NCBI GenBank assembly: GCA_009801015.1
Contig: VHZZ01000671.1
Location: forward strand, 124,361-188,360
Direction: 5' to 3'
DNA length: 64,000 nucleotides
Source: Silene noctiflora
Taxonomy: Eukaryota > Streptophyta > Magnoliopsida > Caryophyllales > Caryophyllaceae
The notes under the pieces are model-generated. The model did not search any database. It worked only from the letters and a program-made list of their open reading frames with translations, and was not told the DNA's origin. The translations under genes and the position numbers were made by a program. Positions 24,415 to 35,400 of the stretch are shown one piece after another. The stretch's first letter is position 1, and every line of letters starts with the position of its first letter.

Positions 24415-25320
24415 TACTACTCTGTTTCGCTTCACTCGTTTTTTCTCCCGACAACTGTAAAGACACTATAAACACGGAACTACTCGATATCTCGACCCTA
24501 ATGTATATCGAAAAGAATGAAAGAATAGTCTAAAACAAAACTTGCAAGTTATTGTTATACTTTTGTTGGATCATAACTTCAAACTTGGTGAGCTTATATA
24601 GAGGAAGGAAGGGTGCATAAAAGGGTGACAAGGCAATGACTAGTTAATGAGTAGGATAGTGGGGTCCGCTCTACGCGGCTTATCTAAATGTTGGCTTGCA
24701 CAAATGCACAATCATCCCAGTTTTTGTCTTCTTCTCCGACCAATAATGTCGCATGCCTCACATGATCAAACATTATTTTTTTTTTCTTTGGTCTAACTGT
24801 CTGAAAATATCTAAATATATTGGTCAACTATGGTTGATGTCTTGTGTAAAACGAGAATGTTGAACTACTTTAAGGGGTTTTTCTATTACGGAGTTTCACT
24901 TTAATTCGGAAGTCTCGCTTGACGGTAATATCTGTCTTGAGATGTAAACAGGTCGCATATATAAGATAAATCGTTTGGTAGACCACAGATATCTCCATTT
25001 TGTCTCATCAAACATATATGACCGACTTAAGTTTCACAAAAACAGATATTGTCATCTTAAGCAAGAATTTGTACACTTTAATGATGTGAATTGTGATTTT
25101 CTCGCTTGTATAAAATTTGTGGCATTTCTTAACTATTTGAGTTTTCTAAATTGTGTCCATTTCTCGCGGCTTGATTAGATTACAAGACCTGTGCTGAGAA
25201 AAATAGTTGAATTCTCACGTCAAAAGATGTGGTCAATCAAATTTCTTTTTTACCGAATAAGCTTTGATTGACCATCATAACTTCCGAGTATGATTTATGC
25301 ACGTTAAATCTAGTTGTAAA
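24415..25320. other. Promoter of glyoxalase copy 2 and intergenic DNA
   Basis: No gene is seen. 'gcttgacggtaatatctgtc' near 24918 and 'tattgtcatcttaagcaaga' near 25047 match the repeat vocabulary of the block at 20611-20790 and may be the two ends of a related non-autonomous element of about 170 bp. Confidence 0.35.
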
Positions 25321-25475
25321 TTAGTGAGTCTAGGACCGAGCTGAGAAAGCATTGCTTCGGGTAGGAGTCTAGGACCGAGCTGACCATTATAACTTCCGAG
25401 TATAATTTATGCACGGTATCATCTTTTCAAAAATGAAAGCATTGCTTCCGGTAGGAGTCTAGGACCGAGCTGAGA
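25272..25475. repeat. Complex direct duplication of about 110 bp
   Basis: 'gtctaggaccgagctga' occurs at about 25328, 25367 and 25457. 'aacttccgagtatgatttat' plus 'gcacg' occurs at about 25281 and again near 25389 with one change. 'gaaagcattgcttc' occurs twice. The words are interleaved, so at least two duplication steps occurred. No function is evident. Confidence 0.75.
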
Positions 25476-28244
25476 AATATCATGGTAAGGTTATCATGAG
25501 ATCGACTTGTGTATTAGGTATTGCATCAAGTGTAACATAATAAAGGAACCAGTCTGAAGTTTCATTTTTGTTCACCGTTTTCGTGTATACACGAAATATT
25601 ATCATTTTCATATGTATAGAAACGATGGCCTCTAATAAACATCAGTTGTTCTTGCTTGTGGCGGAAAAGTACTTGTGACAGCTCACAATCACCTTACCTT
25701 TTTACCATTATTTAAACCGGTTGTGAGACGTCACAAGCTCGTGATGCGTCAAAAATTTGAACATAGATGACACAAATTACGGAAGGCTAAACAAACCTCG
25801 TATTGGAATCCAAATCAATTATAATACATCATCATCTCTGCAGATTGCAGACCCTTTGAAAGATATGGTCTATCCTGGCTACGTGATGTGATGTTATATG
25901 GTCCAACCTCGCCTGCAAAATTGTTCAAAAATCGGGATGATCAGAATTAAGAAGGAAGTTAAAATAATTATCAACCAATCGGTAGCAAGAGAGTGTATGA
26001 TCAGAATCGATTGGGATTGTATGAATCGGACGCAAGGAATATATATATTATAACAATATAATAAAGAATCTACACATTCAAACAGCAGGAAAACAATAAT
26101 GCTGTCACTAAAATAATAATAAGGTGCAAAAATAGATACGCGTCGTAGCAAGTCCCCTGAATATTCATATCTGTCAATCATAGATCATGGCTCCATCTAT
26201 GATACAGGTTGCTTCAATTAAAAGAGAACAGCTAGTTTGAATTAAGAGAATATTAGTATGGTATATACTAAATTATAAAGTTGTTGGCCGCAAATCTATC
26301 TTACAAAGGTAGTCGTCCAGCCAAATCATATCGGAAAAAATATTTAAACTACCCAATAAACAGTTGTTAATAGCTTATGAAGGCAATTATGCTGATGCAC
26401 TACATTCAGGTTTAAGAAAGCATGTGCTACCAAACCCTCAACCTGAACAATCATTCCCTAGCTTATCATTGAGAAATGAGAACAATGCCATGTTCTCGGT
26501 ATTCACATTACCAGATGAGTTGACCATTAGCAGCATTTCTCTGTTTCTGTATTAGAACCGGTGCCAGTAAGAGAAGCCTTTTGCCTGACAGAGCAGGACT
26601 CGGATTCAATAGTTGGACACTGGTAAGGCACTAAGGTGAGGGTTATGTGAATTGGACACAGCTTACAGATATCGGATATGGCCGTAAATGTCCAAGTGTT
26701 AAACAAGTCACAACTCAGATTCTCTGGCACCCTGTCGATAAAAGAGGAACGGGTAACAAGGACACGTCTTCAAAACATAAAATTTGCCAGTTTGGAAGAT
26801 TTTGTGTAGTTCATCTATTGTAAAAGAAAGGCTGTAAATTTTACAAAAAAAACATTTCCCCATCTTTTACTCTACTTTTGTGTTCTCCCTTTGAAACATT
26901 ATCGCTAATAACTGGTATAGCAAATTTCTCGCTAATAACTGGTATAGCAAATTTCTCCGAGTATAAAAGATTATTCATATTCAAGTCACCACTCACTTAA
27001 AGACTGCTTCCGAAGGACATCGATTTCTTGTAAGTAATAAAAAAAACGTAATTGACGAACTGATTTGCTCCTATATCAGTCTTCTCAATTTCATAGGTAC
27101 CCACAAGAAATTTCTTAAAACAATGATGCATCTCCGTCTTTGATAAACCATCTCTAATACATTTTTAATAGATCCTCTATATTACCCAAACTAGCAAGTA
27201 CTAACAACAGCCTATTTGGCCTCTTTCATAACCACAAAATATTTCCGGTGGTTAAATAAGTCAATCTCAAAACAAAGCAAGTTGCTCTAAAAACTCGAAA
27301 CAATTCTCAAAAACTCTGTTGCAGAAGATGTGGAGTTCGTAATTTGCTTTCTTTGCTCTACAAACTCAAAACAATTCCCTGGCTCTTCCTTTTATGAAAC
27401 TGAGCAAGAATGATGAAAAAAGGTAACAAACCTAGCAAGTATACAGTCCTCTTTGATATGTGAACCACAACACATCCGGAATACCAATATGAACTCCAAA
27501 TACGCAAACAAATTTGTACATACAACCTCCTGATCAGAATACATTCAAACCAATAGCGTCATTCAACACAAAACACAACCTTTCTTTATTCTTTCCTTTA
27601 TTTCTTTATTTTTGTTGTTAAGAAGTAGACCATCCTAAATAGATGCCAGTAAAACAAGAGGATCATGCTCCGGGGTGTTCTACTTAAGGATCTACAAGTA
27701 CCTATAAATTACCACTGGTTCATTATTAGCCAACTTCACCGCTAAAAAAAAGCTAAGAACATTAAGCAAGTGACGCAAGAATATACATTGATATGCAAGT
27801 ACAATGGTATCTTATTTCATAAACATATCATACTCCAATCACAAACTAATCAAGCAATCACCTACAATGCACCTATAAGAACACAGAGTAGGGCATCCAA
27901 TATACAGCAAGAAAAGCGGAAACAAATAAGAAACTCACCACTTAGATAACTGCATAGGATAAGAGGCAATGGCTTGCAACAAAAATGACTGAATCAATCA
28001 AACTCCGCCAACTAGAACCACATTTGATCAATACTCTGTGAACGTCTTCCTAGTTTTCTTTCAGCAATAATGGTGAACACTGAACAACTGCACCATACTA
28101 CCACAGACAGTAGTTCTTCGGATATTAATTGACTGACCCGATTTCTAAAAATCATATTTCAGGAAGACTGTTGAACAGTAATAAATTCAATAGAACCACT
28201 AGGCAGGATCTCCTAGTAAATCATCATATTATCATAATTACAGA
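25476..28244. other. Intergenic and 3' flank of the PORR gene, no confirmed gene
   Basis: No recognisable protein is encoded. On the minus strand around 26530-26640 there is a codon-like stretch ending 'ASLTGTGSNTETEKCC', and on the plus strand 26364-26555 an open 63-codon stretch; neither matches a family I know. A perfect 27-bp tandem duplication lies at 26902-26955 ('tcgctaataactggtatagc' plus seven bases). The 3' UTR of the PORR gene should occupy the last few hundred bases. Confidence 0.4.
26902..26955. repeat. 27-bp perfect tandem duplication
   Basis: The unit beginning 'tcgctaataactggtatagc' and ending 'aaatttc' is present twice without mismatch. It is a simple slippage-type duplication in intergenic DNA. 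Confidence 0.88.
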
Positions 28245-29534
28245 TTACAACACATCATCACTTTCCGCGCTCGTTTCTCCTTCATCGTCTTCCACAATTC
28301 TCCGAACGCGTTTACCAGACCGATTTACCTCCCGCGAGTGCCTAGCCTTCATTACCCTCACAGATTTCCTACCCTTCCTAGACTTACTCATGAGATAAAT
28401 ATACCTATGTCGCATCCCCATCAACGGATTCCTCTCCAACAAAACATCCTTCCTAAACCACTCCCTAAGAACCAAAGTCTGTGTCCTAATCTTATTCGAA
28501 GCATAAAATATCCCAGGAAATTGCGTTGCCAACTTCTTAAACCTCATCCCAAACCCTAAATACTCACCTAACCTCAACACATTCCTCATCTCCGTCTTCT
28601 TCGAAATCAACACACTCATAATCTCATGTAAGACACTAACAATCCATTTCTCAGCCTGATCACCCCTCGCCTGCAAATGAAACGCATTCTCATACGGTGA
28701 CACATATGGCAACCTCTGCCACTGCTCAACATAAACCACTACCTTCTTTTGCAAATCAAACCCAGGAGGAAACGACATTGGAAATCTCGCCCCCTTACCC
28801 CAACCACCATCACAATCCCTCAGAATCGTGGGTTTCGCAAACTCACCCCTCCATTTAACCAACTCCAACCCAATTTCCATCCTACCATGATACTCTAAAC
28901 TACAAACCCTAAAGTATTCCGGATAAAACGGTACCAAATCAATCAAGTAATTAGCAGGCAACCCTAAATCAAATCTAAAATCATCAATAATAGAAACAGG
29001 AAGTTTAAAAGCGCGAGTAATCATAAGAAATTTCAATAATCTTTGGGCCGCTTCGTTGCGAAGCGAGGGGGTGGAGTGAAGGGACTGCTCCTCATGGTGG
29101 AGGGTGAGGAAGGGAGGGGTAATTTGGGGAGGAAGGGTAAAAAGGGAGGGGTATCTTTGGAAAAAGGAAAGAGTGGTAGTGGAAGAAGGGAGGTTTAAGG
29201 TGGGTTTAGAGAGGGAAATGGCGGAGATGGAAGGTGGGGAAGACGGTGGGTAAGAGAGGATGATGTTTTTTAAGGTGAGACATTGTACGAGGTTTTTTTC
29301 ACGGGAAACGAGGGTGTCTAGATATGGGTCCCGGGTCCATTTGATTCTGGCGGCGATGAATGAGCGACGGTGGTGGTTGTGGTGGTGGGTGAGGGTGGCG
29401 AGGGGGTGTTTGCGGAGGCGGGTGATGGTGAACATGTGGGAAGAGATACTGGCGGCGGCGGCGGCGGCGATTTTTATGAATTTTAATGTCTTACCTGCAT
29501 CAGTCCGCCGGTCCGGGGAATTGGATTGCAGCAA
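28245..29534 (-). CDS. PORR-domain organellar RNA-binding protein, intronless, 429 aa (or 396 aa)
   Basis: This single-exon gene belongs to the plant organelle RNA recognition family (DUF860), whose members bind group II introns and help their splicing in mitochondria or chloroplasts. The domain starts at 'RIKWTRDPYLDTLVSREKNL' and continues through 'FFQRYPSLF', 'LRNEAAQRLLKFLMI', 'DFRFDLGLP', 'PFYPEYFRV', 'SPYENAF' and 'AEKWIVSVLHEIMSVLISKK'. The tail is basic, then acidic. Two starts are possible: 'MLQSNSPDRR' at 29534 or 'MFTITRLRKHPLATLT' at 29435. The second gives a better organelle transit peptide, and a splice-donor-like 'CAG|GTAAGA' lies between them at about 29495, so 29435 is preferred. 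The target organelle is uncertain. Confidence 0.88.
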   Translation of the reverse strand: MLQSNSPDRRTDAGKTLKFIKIAAAAAASISSHMFTITRLRKHPLATLTHHHNHHRRSFIAARIKWTRDPYLDTLVSREKNLVQCLTLKNIILSYPPSSPPSISAISLSKPTLNLPSSTTTLSFFQRYPSLFTLPPQITPPFLTLHHEEQSLHSTPSLRNEAAQRLLKFLMITRAFKLPVSIIDDFRFDLGLPANYLIDLVPFYPEYFRVCSLEYHGRMEIGLELVKWRGEFAKPTILRDCDGGWGKGARFPMSFPPGFDLQKKVVVYVEQWQRLPYVSPYENAFHLQARGDQAEKWIVSVLHEIMSVLISKKTEMRNVLRLGEYLGFGMRFKKLATQFPGIFYASNKIRTQTLVLREWFRKDVLLERNPLMGMRHRYIYLMSKSRKGRKSVRVMKARHSREVNRSGKRVRRIVEDDEGETSAESDDVL

Positions 29535-29965
29535 GAGTTCAGGACTGCAATTTACACGAGTAGTACTCCCAGAGTAAATTACTTTGTTCTATGAAAAATT
29601 ATTTATTCGAAAAATTAACGTGACATCCCAAACTTTTAAGTTTATGTATATAATATAGGTTATTTGTAAATTAACCACCTATAATGTACTCCCTCTATAT
29701 CTTTATGAGTACCAATTTTATTAAAATACTCCTCACATATATTTAAAAAATGGGTACCAAGTTTTATAAATAACCACCGAATATGTTGTTTTTTTACCAA
29801 TAACCACCTTAATTCCANCTAAACTAACAAATTCAACACCTAATATTGATTACGTTGACGATTTTAATATAACTCGATTTATTTACGACTCTACAACTTA
29901 AACTTAATTAAAATACCTAAAATACCCTTTACTCATTACCCATCCCCAACTCACCTCCCACTTCT

Positions 29966-30190
29966 NNNNNNNNNNNNNNNNNNNNNNNNNNNNNNNNNNN
30001 NNNNNNNNNNNNNNNNNNNNNNNNNNNNNNNNNNNNNNNNNNNNNNNNNNNNNNNNNNNNNNNNNNNNNNNNNNNNNNNNNNNNNNNNNNNNNNNNNNNN
30101 NNNNNNNNNNNNNNNNNNNNNNNNNNNNNNNNNNNNNNNNNNNNNNNNNNNNNNNNNNNNNNNNNNNNNNNNNNNNNNNNNNNNNNNNNN
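29966..30190. other. Assembly gap (225 N)
   Basis: This is a run of Ns inside the Mutator-like element. The gap hides part of its interior and ORF translations across it are meaningless. Confidence 0.99.
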
Positions 30191-30942
30191 AACTCTTCTT
30201 CTTTTGAGGTTAAGCAAGAATTTAAGGGTGTTGAAATTGAGTATAAACAAATTGTTAACAAGGGTTTTAAAATTGTTTCAGTGAGGAGTCTTGTTTCTGG
30301 AACTTGGATCTTGAATGCGAAAAACAGTCTGGATTCGGGATTGTTTGAACCCCAATTATTCCACTGTAGAATTTGGTGAAAAATTGGGTGAAGCTGACCA
30401 AACAAATGAGTTTTAAGGTTTATAAAATTGAAATTCCGGAAAAAGATGGAGTTTTCGGAAGATTACTATAGAAATCGACCTCCATTGGAGGATGAGTTTA
30501 GACTAACCAATGTTGCATTAGAACTAGTTAAAGGGCCTGGAAGCGAAAGTTTAGAGGAGTGGAATTAGTAAGTGTAGTCGAAAATGCTGCTGAAGTTCCA
30601 GATAATAAGGCGATAAAAGANGAAATTAGAGTTGATTTGACAAGGGAATGGCAGATTCTAATGGGATAGTTAANGATTTTAGAGAAGAACATGTTTTGAT
30701 GCACTGGATGTGGGTGATGAGGAACATGAGATTGCTGATGCGAGGATCGAGTATTATCAAGCAAAATTGAAGCTCAAATGGTTGCACTAGAACAAAGTGA
30801 GGCTCCTGATGTTGAGGATTTGGCTGGTATGCCTAGTTTTCAAGCAAAGATTAATGATTTTGGAGCAAAATCTAACAATTGCATCAAATTAGGGTTCTTT
30901 TTCACTTGAATTTGGGGATTTTATGTTTGATTGAATTTGTGA
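30191..30942 (+). pseudogene. Broken coding-like sequence inside the Mutator-like element
   Basis: Three short open stretches have coding-like codon use: 30191-30379 (open from the gap, starting 'NSSSFEVKQEFKGVEIEY'), 30446-30568 (40 aa, starting 'MEFSEDYYRNRPPLEDEF'), and one near 30778-30909 containing 'ALEQSEAPDVEDLAGMPSFQ'. They lie in different frames. A splice-donor-like GTAAGT directly follows the second. Either this is a captured host gene fragment with introns or the remains of a transposon-encoded gene. No family was recognised, and single Ns at 30621 and 30674 add doubt. Confidence 0.45.
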
Positions 30943-31191
30943 ATTGTGAGAGTACAAGTGAAGTGTGGGGGTTTGATAAGAAGGGTAATTTAGGTAGTTT
31001 ACTGAAGTTTAAGCCGTGGAGTTGTTAATAGATCGTGTTTCATTAAAATCGTCAACATAATCAATAAAAGGTGGTAAATTTGTTAGTTTAGTTGGAATTA
31101 AGGTGGTTATTTGTAAAAACAACATACTAGGTGGTTATTTGTAAAATTTGNTACATAATAGGTGGTTATTTATAAATAACACATATAATAT

Positions 31192-32495
31192 TTTTGAAAT
31201 TTGATTTCCAAGAAACAATGTCCTCTTTATCGTTGTTAAAATTTTTAGTTGAGCTTAAATCATAGATCAGAAATTGAAATTGGCTAATTTTTTTCTAAAT
31301 TGATTACTTTTTCGAGATCTATAAATTGATAAAACAAAAATAGTTATTCGGAAATTTAAGATTGAAAATATGGTTGATTTAAGATTTTTAGTAAAAAAAA
31401 CCTATAAAATGTCAGTTGGACAATTATTTTCCTCAAAATGTAGATTATAACGAGATAATCAGTTTAGAAAAAAATTCACTAATTCTGAATTCAGGTCTAG
31501 AGTTATGCTTAGAGGGTATCATATACACAAACTTAAATTATTGGGTACCATGTTCAGAGTGGTCAAGTTTATGAAAAGCACGTGAATGTTCCGTTATTTA
31601 TTTTCACACTGGTGTATTTTATTTTATGCTGTTTAAAACTCACTCTTTTCTACCTTTAGTTTTGGGTCAAACACTCAAACCCAACAGGCAACAAATTGAT
31701 CCGAACAAAATGAGTATTAAGCCTTGTTTTTTTTACTTAATTTCAGCTTATTTAAGTTCGGACAATGTTCAGCTCTATCTAGTTCAGTTCAACTTTTTCC
31801 TATACAAATTAATTGTTATTTCAGTTCAGTTTAGTTCTTTTTGGCTGAAAAAACAGAGTATTACTTAGACGTAAAATATGAGTTATTGAAAAGGTGTTAT
31901 ACTTAAAATTTCCTCGTGGATTTTATTATAAACTTTTCATCCTATCCCCTCTTAAGCTCTTACCCTCGCTTTCGACTACATCGGGAAAAACTATGAATAA
32001 CAAACGACGACAAACTGATGACAAATCAAATAAGCAACAACAAATTAAAAACAAAGTAAACCCGAATCACAAATCACAAAGGAATTAAAAAAGATATTGA
32101 TTAACGGACCATGAGACAACCTACAAACAACAATATAAATTCAACAATTTAATTAACGGGTATTTTAAATATCACAAAATCTTAAGAGAAACATTTGTCA
32201 CTAAGTGTGTATTTTTTCTGATGATTTTTTTTGTTGATCGTTATATAAGTCAAGGACAAAGTTATAACTGTGGAAGGAAACGTAAACTACAAAATAATTT
32301 GTCGACGACGTTTAGTATGTTAAAATAAACATGCCTATGAGAAAGAGACTAGCCCATGAGCTGATACAACTCGCCAAACGAGCCCATAAGAATAACGCAA
32401 CCCATCGGAACATCGTTTGTCATTCCTCACTCGCCCTACTTCTCTTTCGAAATACCTGTAAAACCTCAGAAAAACCCCCAAACTAAGCTCCAAAA
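31192..32495. other. Intergenic and promoter of the WD40 gene
   Basis: No gene is seen. 'ttatataagt' at 32241-32250 is a possible TATA element about 250 bases before the start codon. The last 150 bases become GC-richer and would hold the leader. Confidence 0.4.
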
Positions 32496-35400
32496 ATGGA
32501 GATAGTAATGGCGGCGTCCGCCATTGACGGCGGTATAGGATGCTGGGACCTTCAAAACGGCAAGGAACAGCTTCGATACAAGACATGCTCATCTCCTCCA
32601 CACGGCGTCGTTTCCGTCGGCGGTCGCTTCTTCGCCGCCTCTCAGCTCCGTCATTCCTCCGCTTCTTCTGGTTCTCTTCTCTACTGGTCTTGGCACAAGG
32701 TTCCTTTCACCTTTTCCTTTCATGTATTCTTTCTTCTGTTTGATTAATTAGTTTCTAGTAGTGTTGTTGAATACACATTGTTGTTATTGTCGTTGTATTT
32801 GATAATTTGGTTAGGTCAATTGCGGAATGGATCGTTTTGATAATCAAAAGGTATTATAGGACCTTTTTAATCAAAGGTAAACAAATGATTGAATAAAGTA
32901 TCGTGAAACCGCCTTTTATTTACCAAAATAGGAAAAAAAAAGGTTAACTACTTTTACAAGGGAGACCGTTTTACAATAAACCTGATGTTAAAACCGCTTT
33001 CCACAAGCTTATGCGTTAATTCTCATTGCTGTCGTGGTAGTTGATAGTTGGATAGGTCAGTTGATGAATTGATCATTTAGGTTTGGATAACAAAAGTTGA
33101 GAGAAAGGAAGGGGAGGGGAAGGAAGGAAGAGAAAGGGAGGTAAGGGAAGGGGAGGGCAAATGGGGTGTGGGTGTTTGGATACAATTTCCTTCCAAATCT
33201 TCCTATTGTGGAGAGATTTTGATTTGCTTTGGAGGAGGGAAAATGGATCCCTCCGTATCTTTCACCCTCCATTTCTCTCTACCCTTATTTGTTATCCAAA
33301 CAAGGGATTTTATATCCCTACTCTCCCTCTCTTTCTTTTCCCTCCACACCCCTCAATCCACTCGCCCTTAATTATTCAAAAGGTATTGTAAGCCCATTTT
33401 ATTGTATTTACCAGAATATGTACCCAAAAAAAACTTGTTAACTACTTTTATAAAGATATTTATGTAAAACAGTAGACAGTTTTGCAATAAAGTTACTGTG
33501 ATGTAAAAACTGCCTTAAGCAAGCTTTTGTGTTAGTTCTTGTAGTTTGATATTTATGTAAGTCAATTGATTTGCAGCCTCAACCTGAAGTGAAGAGTTTT
33601 CCGGCAGAGCCAATTAATCCCTTGGTGTCGAATCGTGAGGGAACTTATCTCATTGGAGGTGGGGCGTCTGGGAATATTTATGTTTGGGAGGTACGATTTT
33701 TGCTGGGGATGTGTTGTGTCTGTGTGTTTGAGGTTAAGGTTTTAAATATTTTTGCAATGTGGGTAATGTTCAGGTACTCAGTGGAAAATTACTAAAAAAA
33801 TGGCATGCTCATCTTAGAGGTGTTTCGTGTTTGGTGTTGTCTGATGATGAATCGTTGGTGATTTCCGGGGCAGAGGATGGATGTGTTCGAGTTTGGTCTC
33901 TTTTCATGTATGTATTGTTCTGTCTAAAAGTCTAATGCCTTGTTATATGTTGTTGAAATTATGTAGAATGTCGTATTAATTCTTCCAGTACCAGTAATTT
34001 TTAATTTGATGTGAACAAGTTCATTTGATGGTTTTCTTTCAGGATGTTTGATGATATCCGGAGAGAGCAGTCTAGACATTCTTATGTGCATAGTTTTATG
34101 CAACATACGTCACCTGTGACTGATGTCAAGTCGGGTCATGGCGGGTCTAACGCTGTCATAGTTTCTGCGTCTGAAGATAGGACTTGTAAGGTTAGTTATT
34201 GATTTTATGACTTCATGATTTTGAACTTGCCATATACTACAAGTTAAACATTACAAAGACATCTCTGTACTGCCTCAAAGTCCCCGGCTATGGTAGGGCA
34301 AGGGGTCTGATGAACACAGCTTAACCCAATGTTAATCCAATACAAAGAGGTTGTTCTAGACAGATGTCAACAATGTGAGAAAATGTGAGAACTTGCCAAT
34401 TATTATGTGAAAATTATTGCTATTTTTGTGTTGCACTACTTTTGACTTTGATGTGTGCAAAATCAATATCAGTATAGCAGAATTGGTTATTCTGAATTTC
34501 TTATTGGATTTGTCTCCGCATGTGGAATCTAAAATGAAAATAAATTCTGACCTGCGAAGGTTCTGCGGAATGCTAATCTTGTAAATTATATGAATCCAAA
34601 GCTTGCTTGAGATAGGAGTAACTATTACTTGGGTAATAGTGCTCAGAACCAAGGGAAACGTGGAGGAGATTGATGGTAGTGGAGGGTGGAAAGAGGATGC
34701 GATGGGGAACTATTAATCCTATATGTGGGATGCATTAGCCTAGGGGGAGGTACCTATTTATTCCCACCTTTATTGGGTTACTAATACCCTCTCATCGTCG
34801 TTTCCACCTTTCGCCACCACCATCCGCTTCATTTTCTAGTTTGGTTGAGCTCTGTTACTGTAGTAACTTTCCCCTAGTGGATTATATAAAAATTTGGCGT
34901 CTGTTCTCAGACTTTATGCTTTTATGGATAGACAATCTGGTTTAATTTTAAATAATTTGCATGTAGAGTTGGCATCCAGAATAATTTGTGTATGCCAAAT
35001 GTATGCATTCACGATCGTTAGGGATGTCATTTCATGTTTCTTTAAAAGTATCTTGTAGTTTTAAGAACACTTGATACTCCTTTGCTGGTAAATATGTTCA
35101 GGGTGTCGAAGTCAACCCTTTGAGCTGGGTGATGGAGAGTAAAAACTTCATGCTGATGCCACTTCTTTGTGCTTAGATATCTCTTGAAAGCAAAAGAAAT
35201 AAATAAATAAATAAATTGCTTGCTTTTCTTATATGCACCAGTAATCTACAAGGCAGGTTAAAATTGTTGGTTAAGCAGTGAGGAAAGGATTTTTAACAAA
35301 TGCTGAACAATGGCCCCCCTCTCGTTTGATTGTGTATTGAGGACTTGTTGCCTTACTGCTTGGAATACCTTCTCGTTTTGTCTTTATTTGCTCCTTTGAT

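Larger units (their letters stand above)
29657..31182. mobile_element. Mutator-like element with long terminal inverted repeats, 1526 bp
   Basis: Both flanks show 'atataatat' (29648-29656 and 31183-31191), a 9-bp target duplication. Inverted arms of roughly 250-300 bp start 'AGGTTATTTGTAAATTAACC' on the left and GTGTTATTTATAAATAACC on the right complement. They share 'gttgttttt.accaataacc', 'accttaattccaactaaact' and 'gttgacgattttaat'. The left arm carries an extra 75 bp or so ('ctccctctatatctttatga' onward). The interior contains a 225-base N gap and broken coding-like sequence. This is a Mutator-type, possibly gene-fragment-carrying, element. Confidence 0.85.

Noticed and set aside
29929-30405. 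158-aa minus-strand ORF through the first N gap
   Set aside because: Most of it is N; no real coding evidence.
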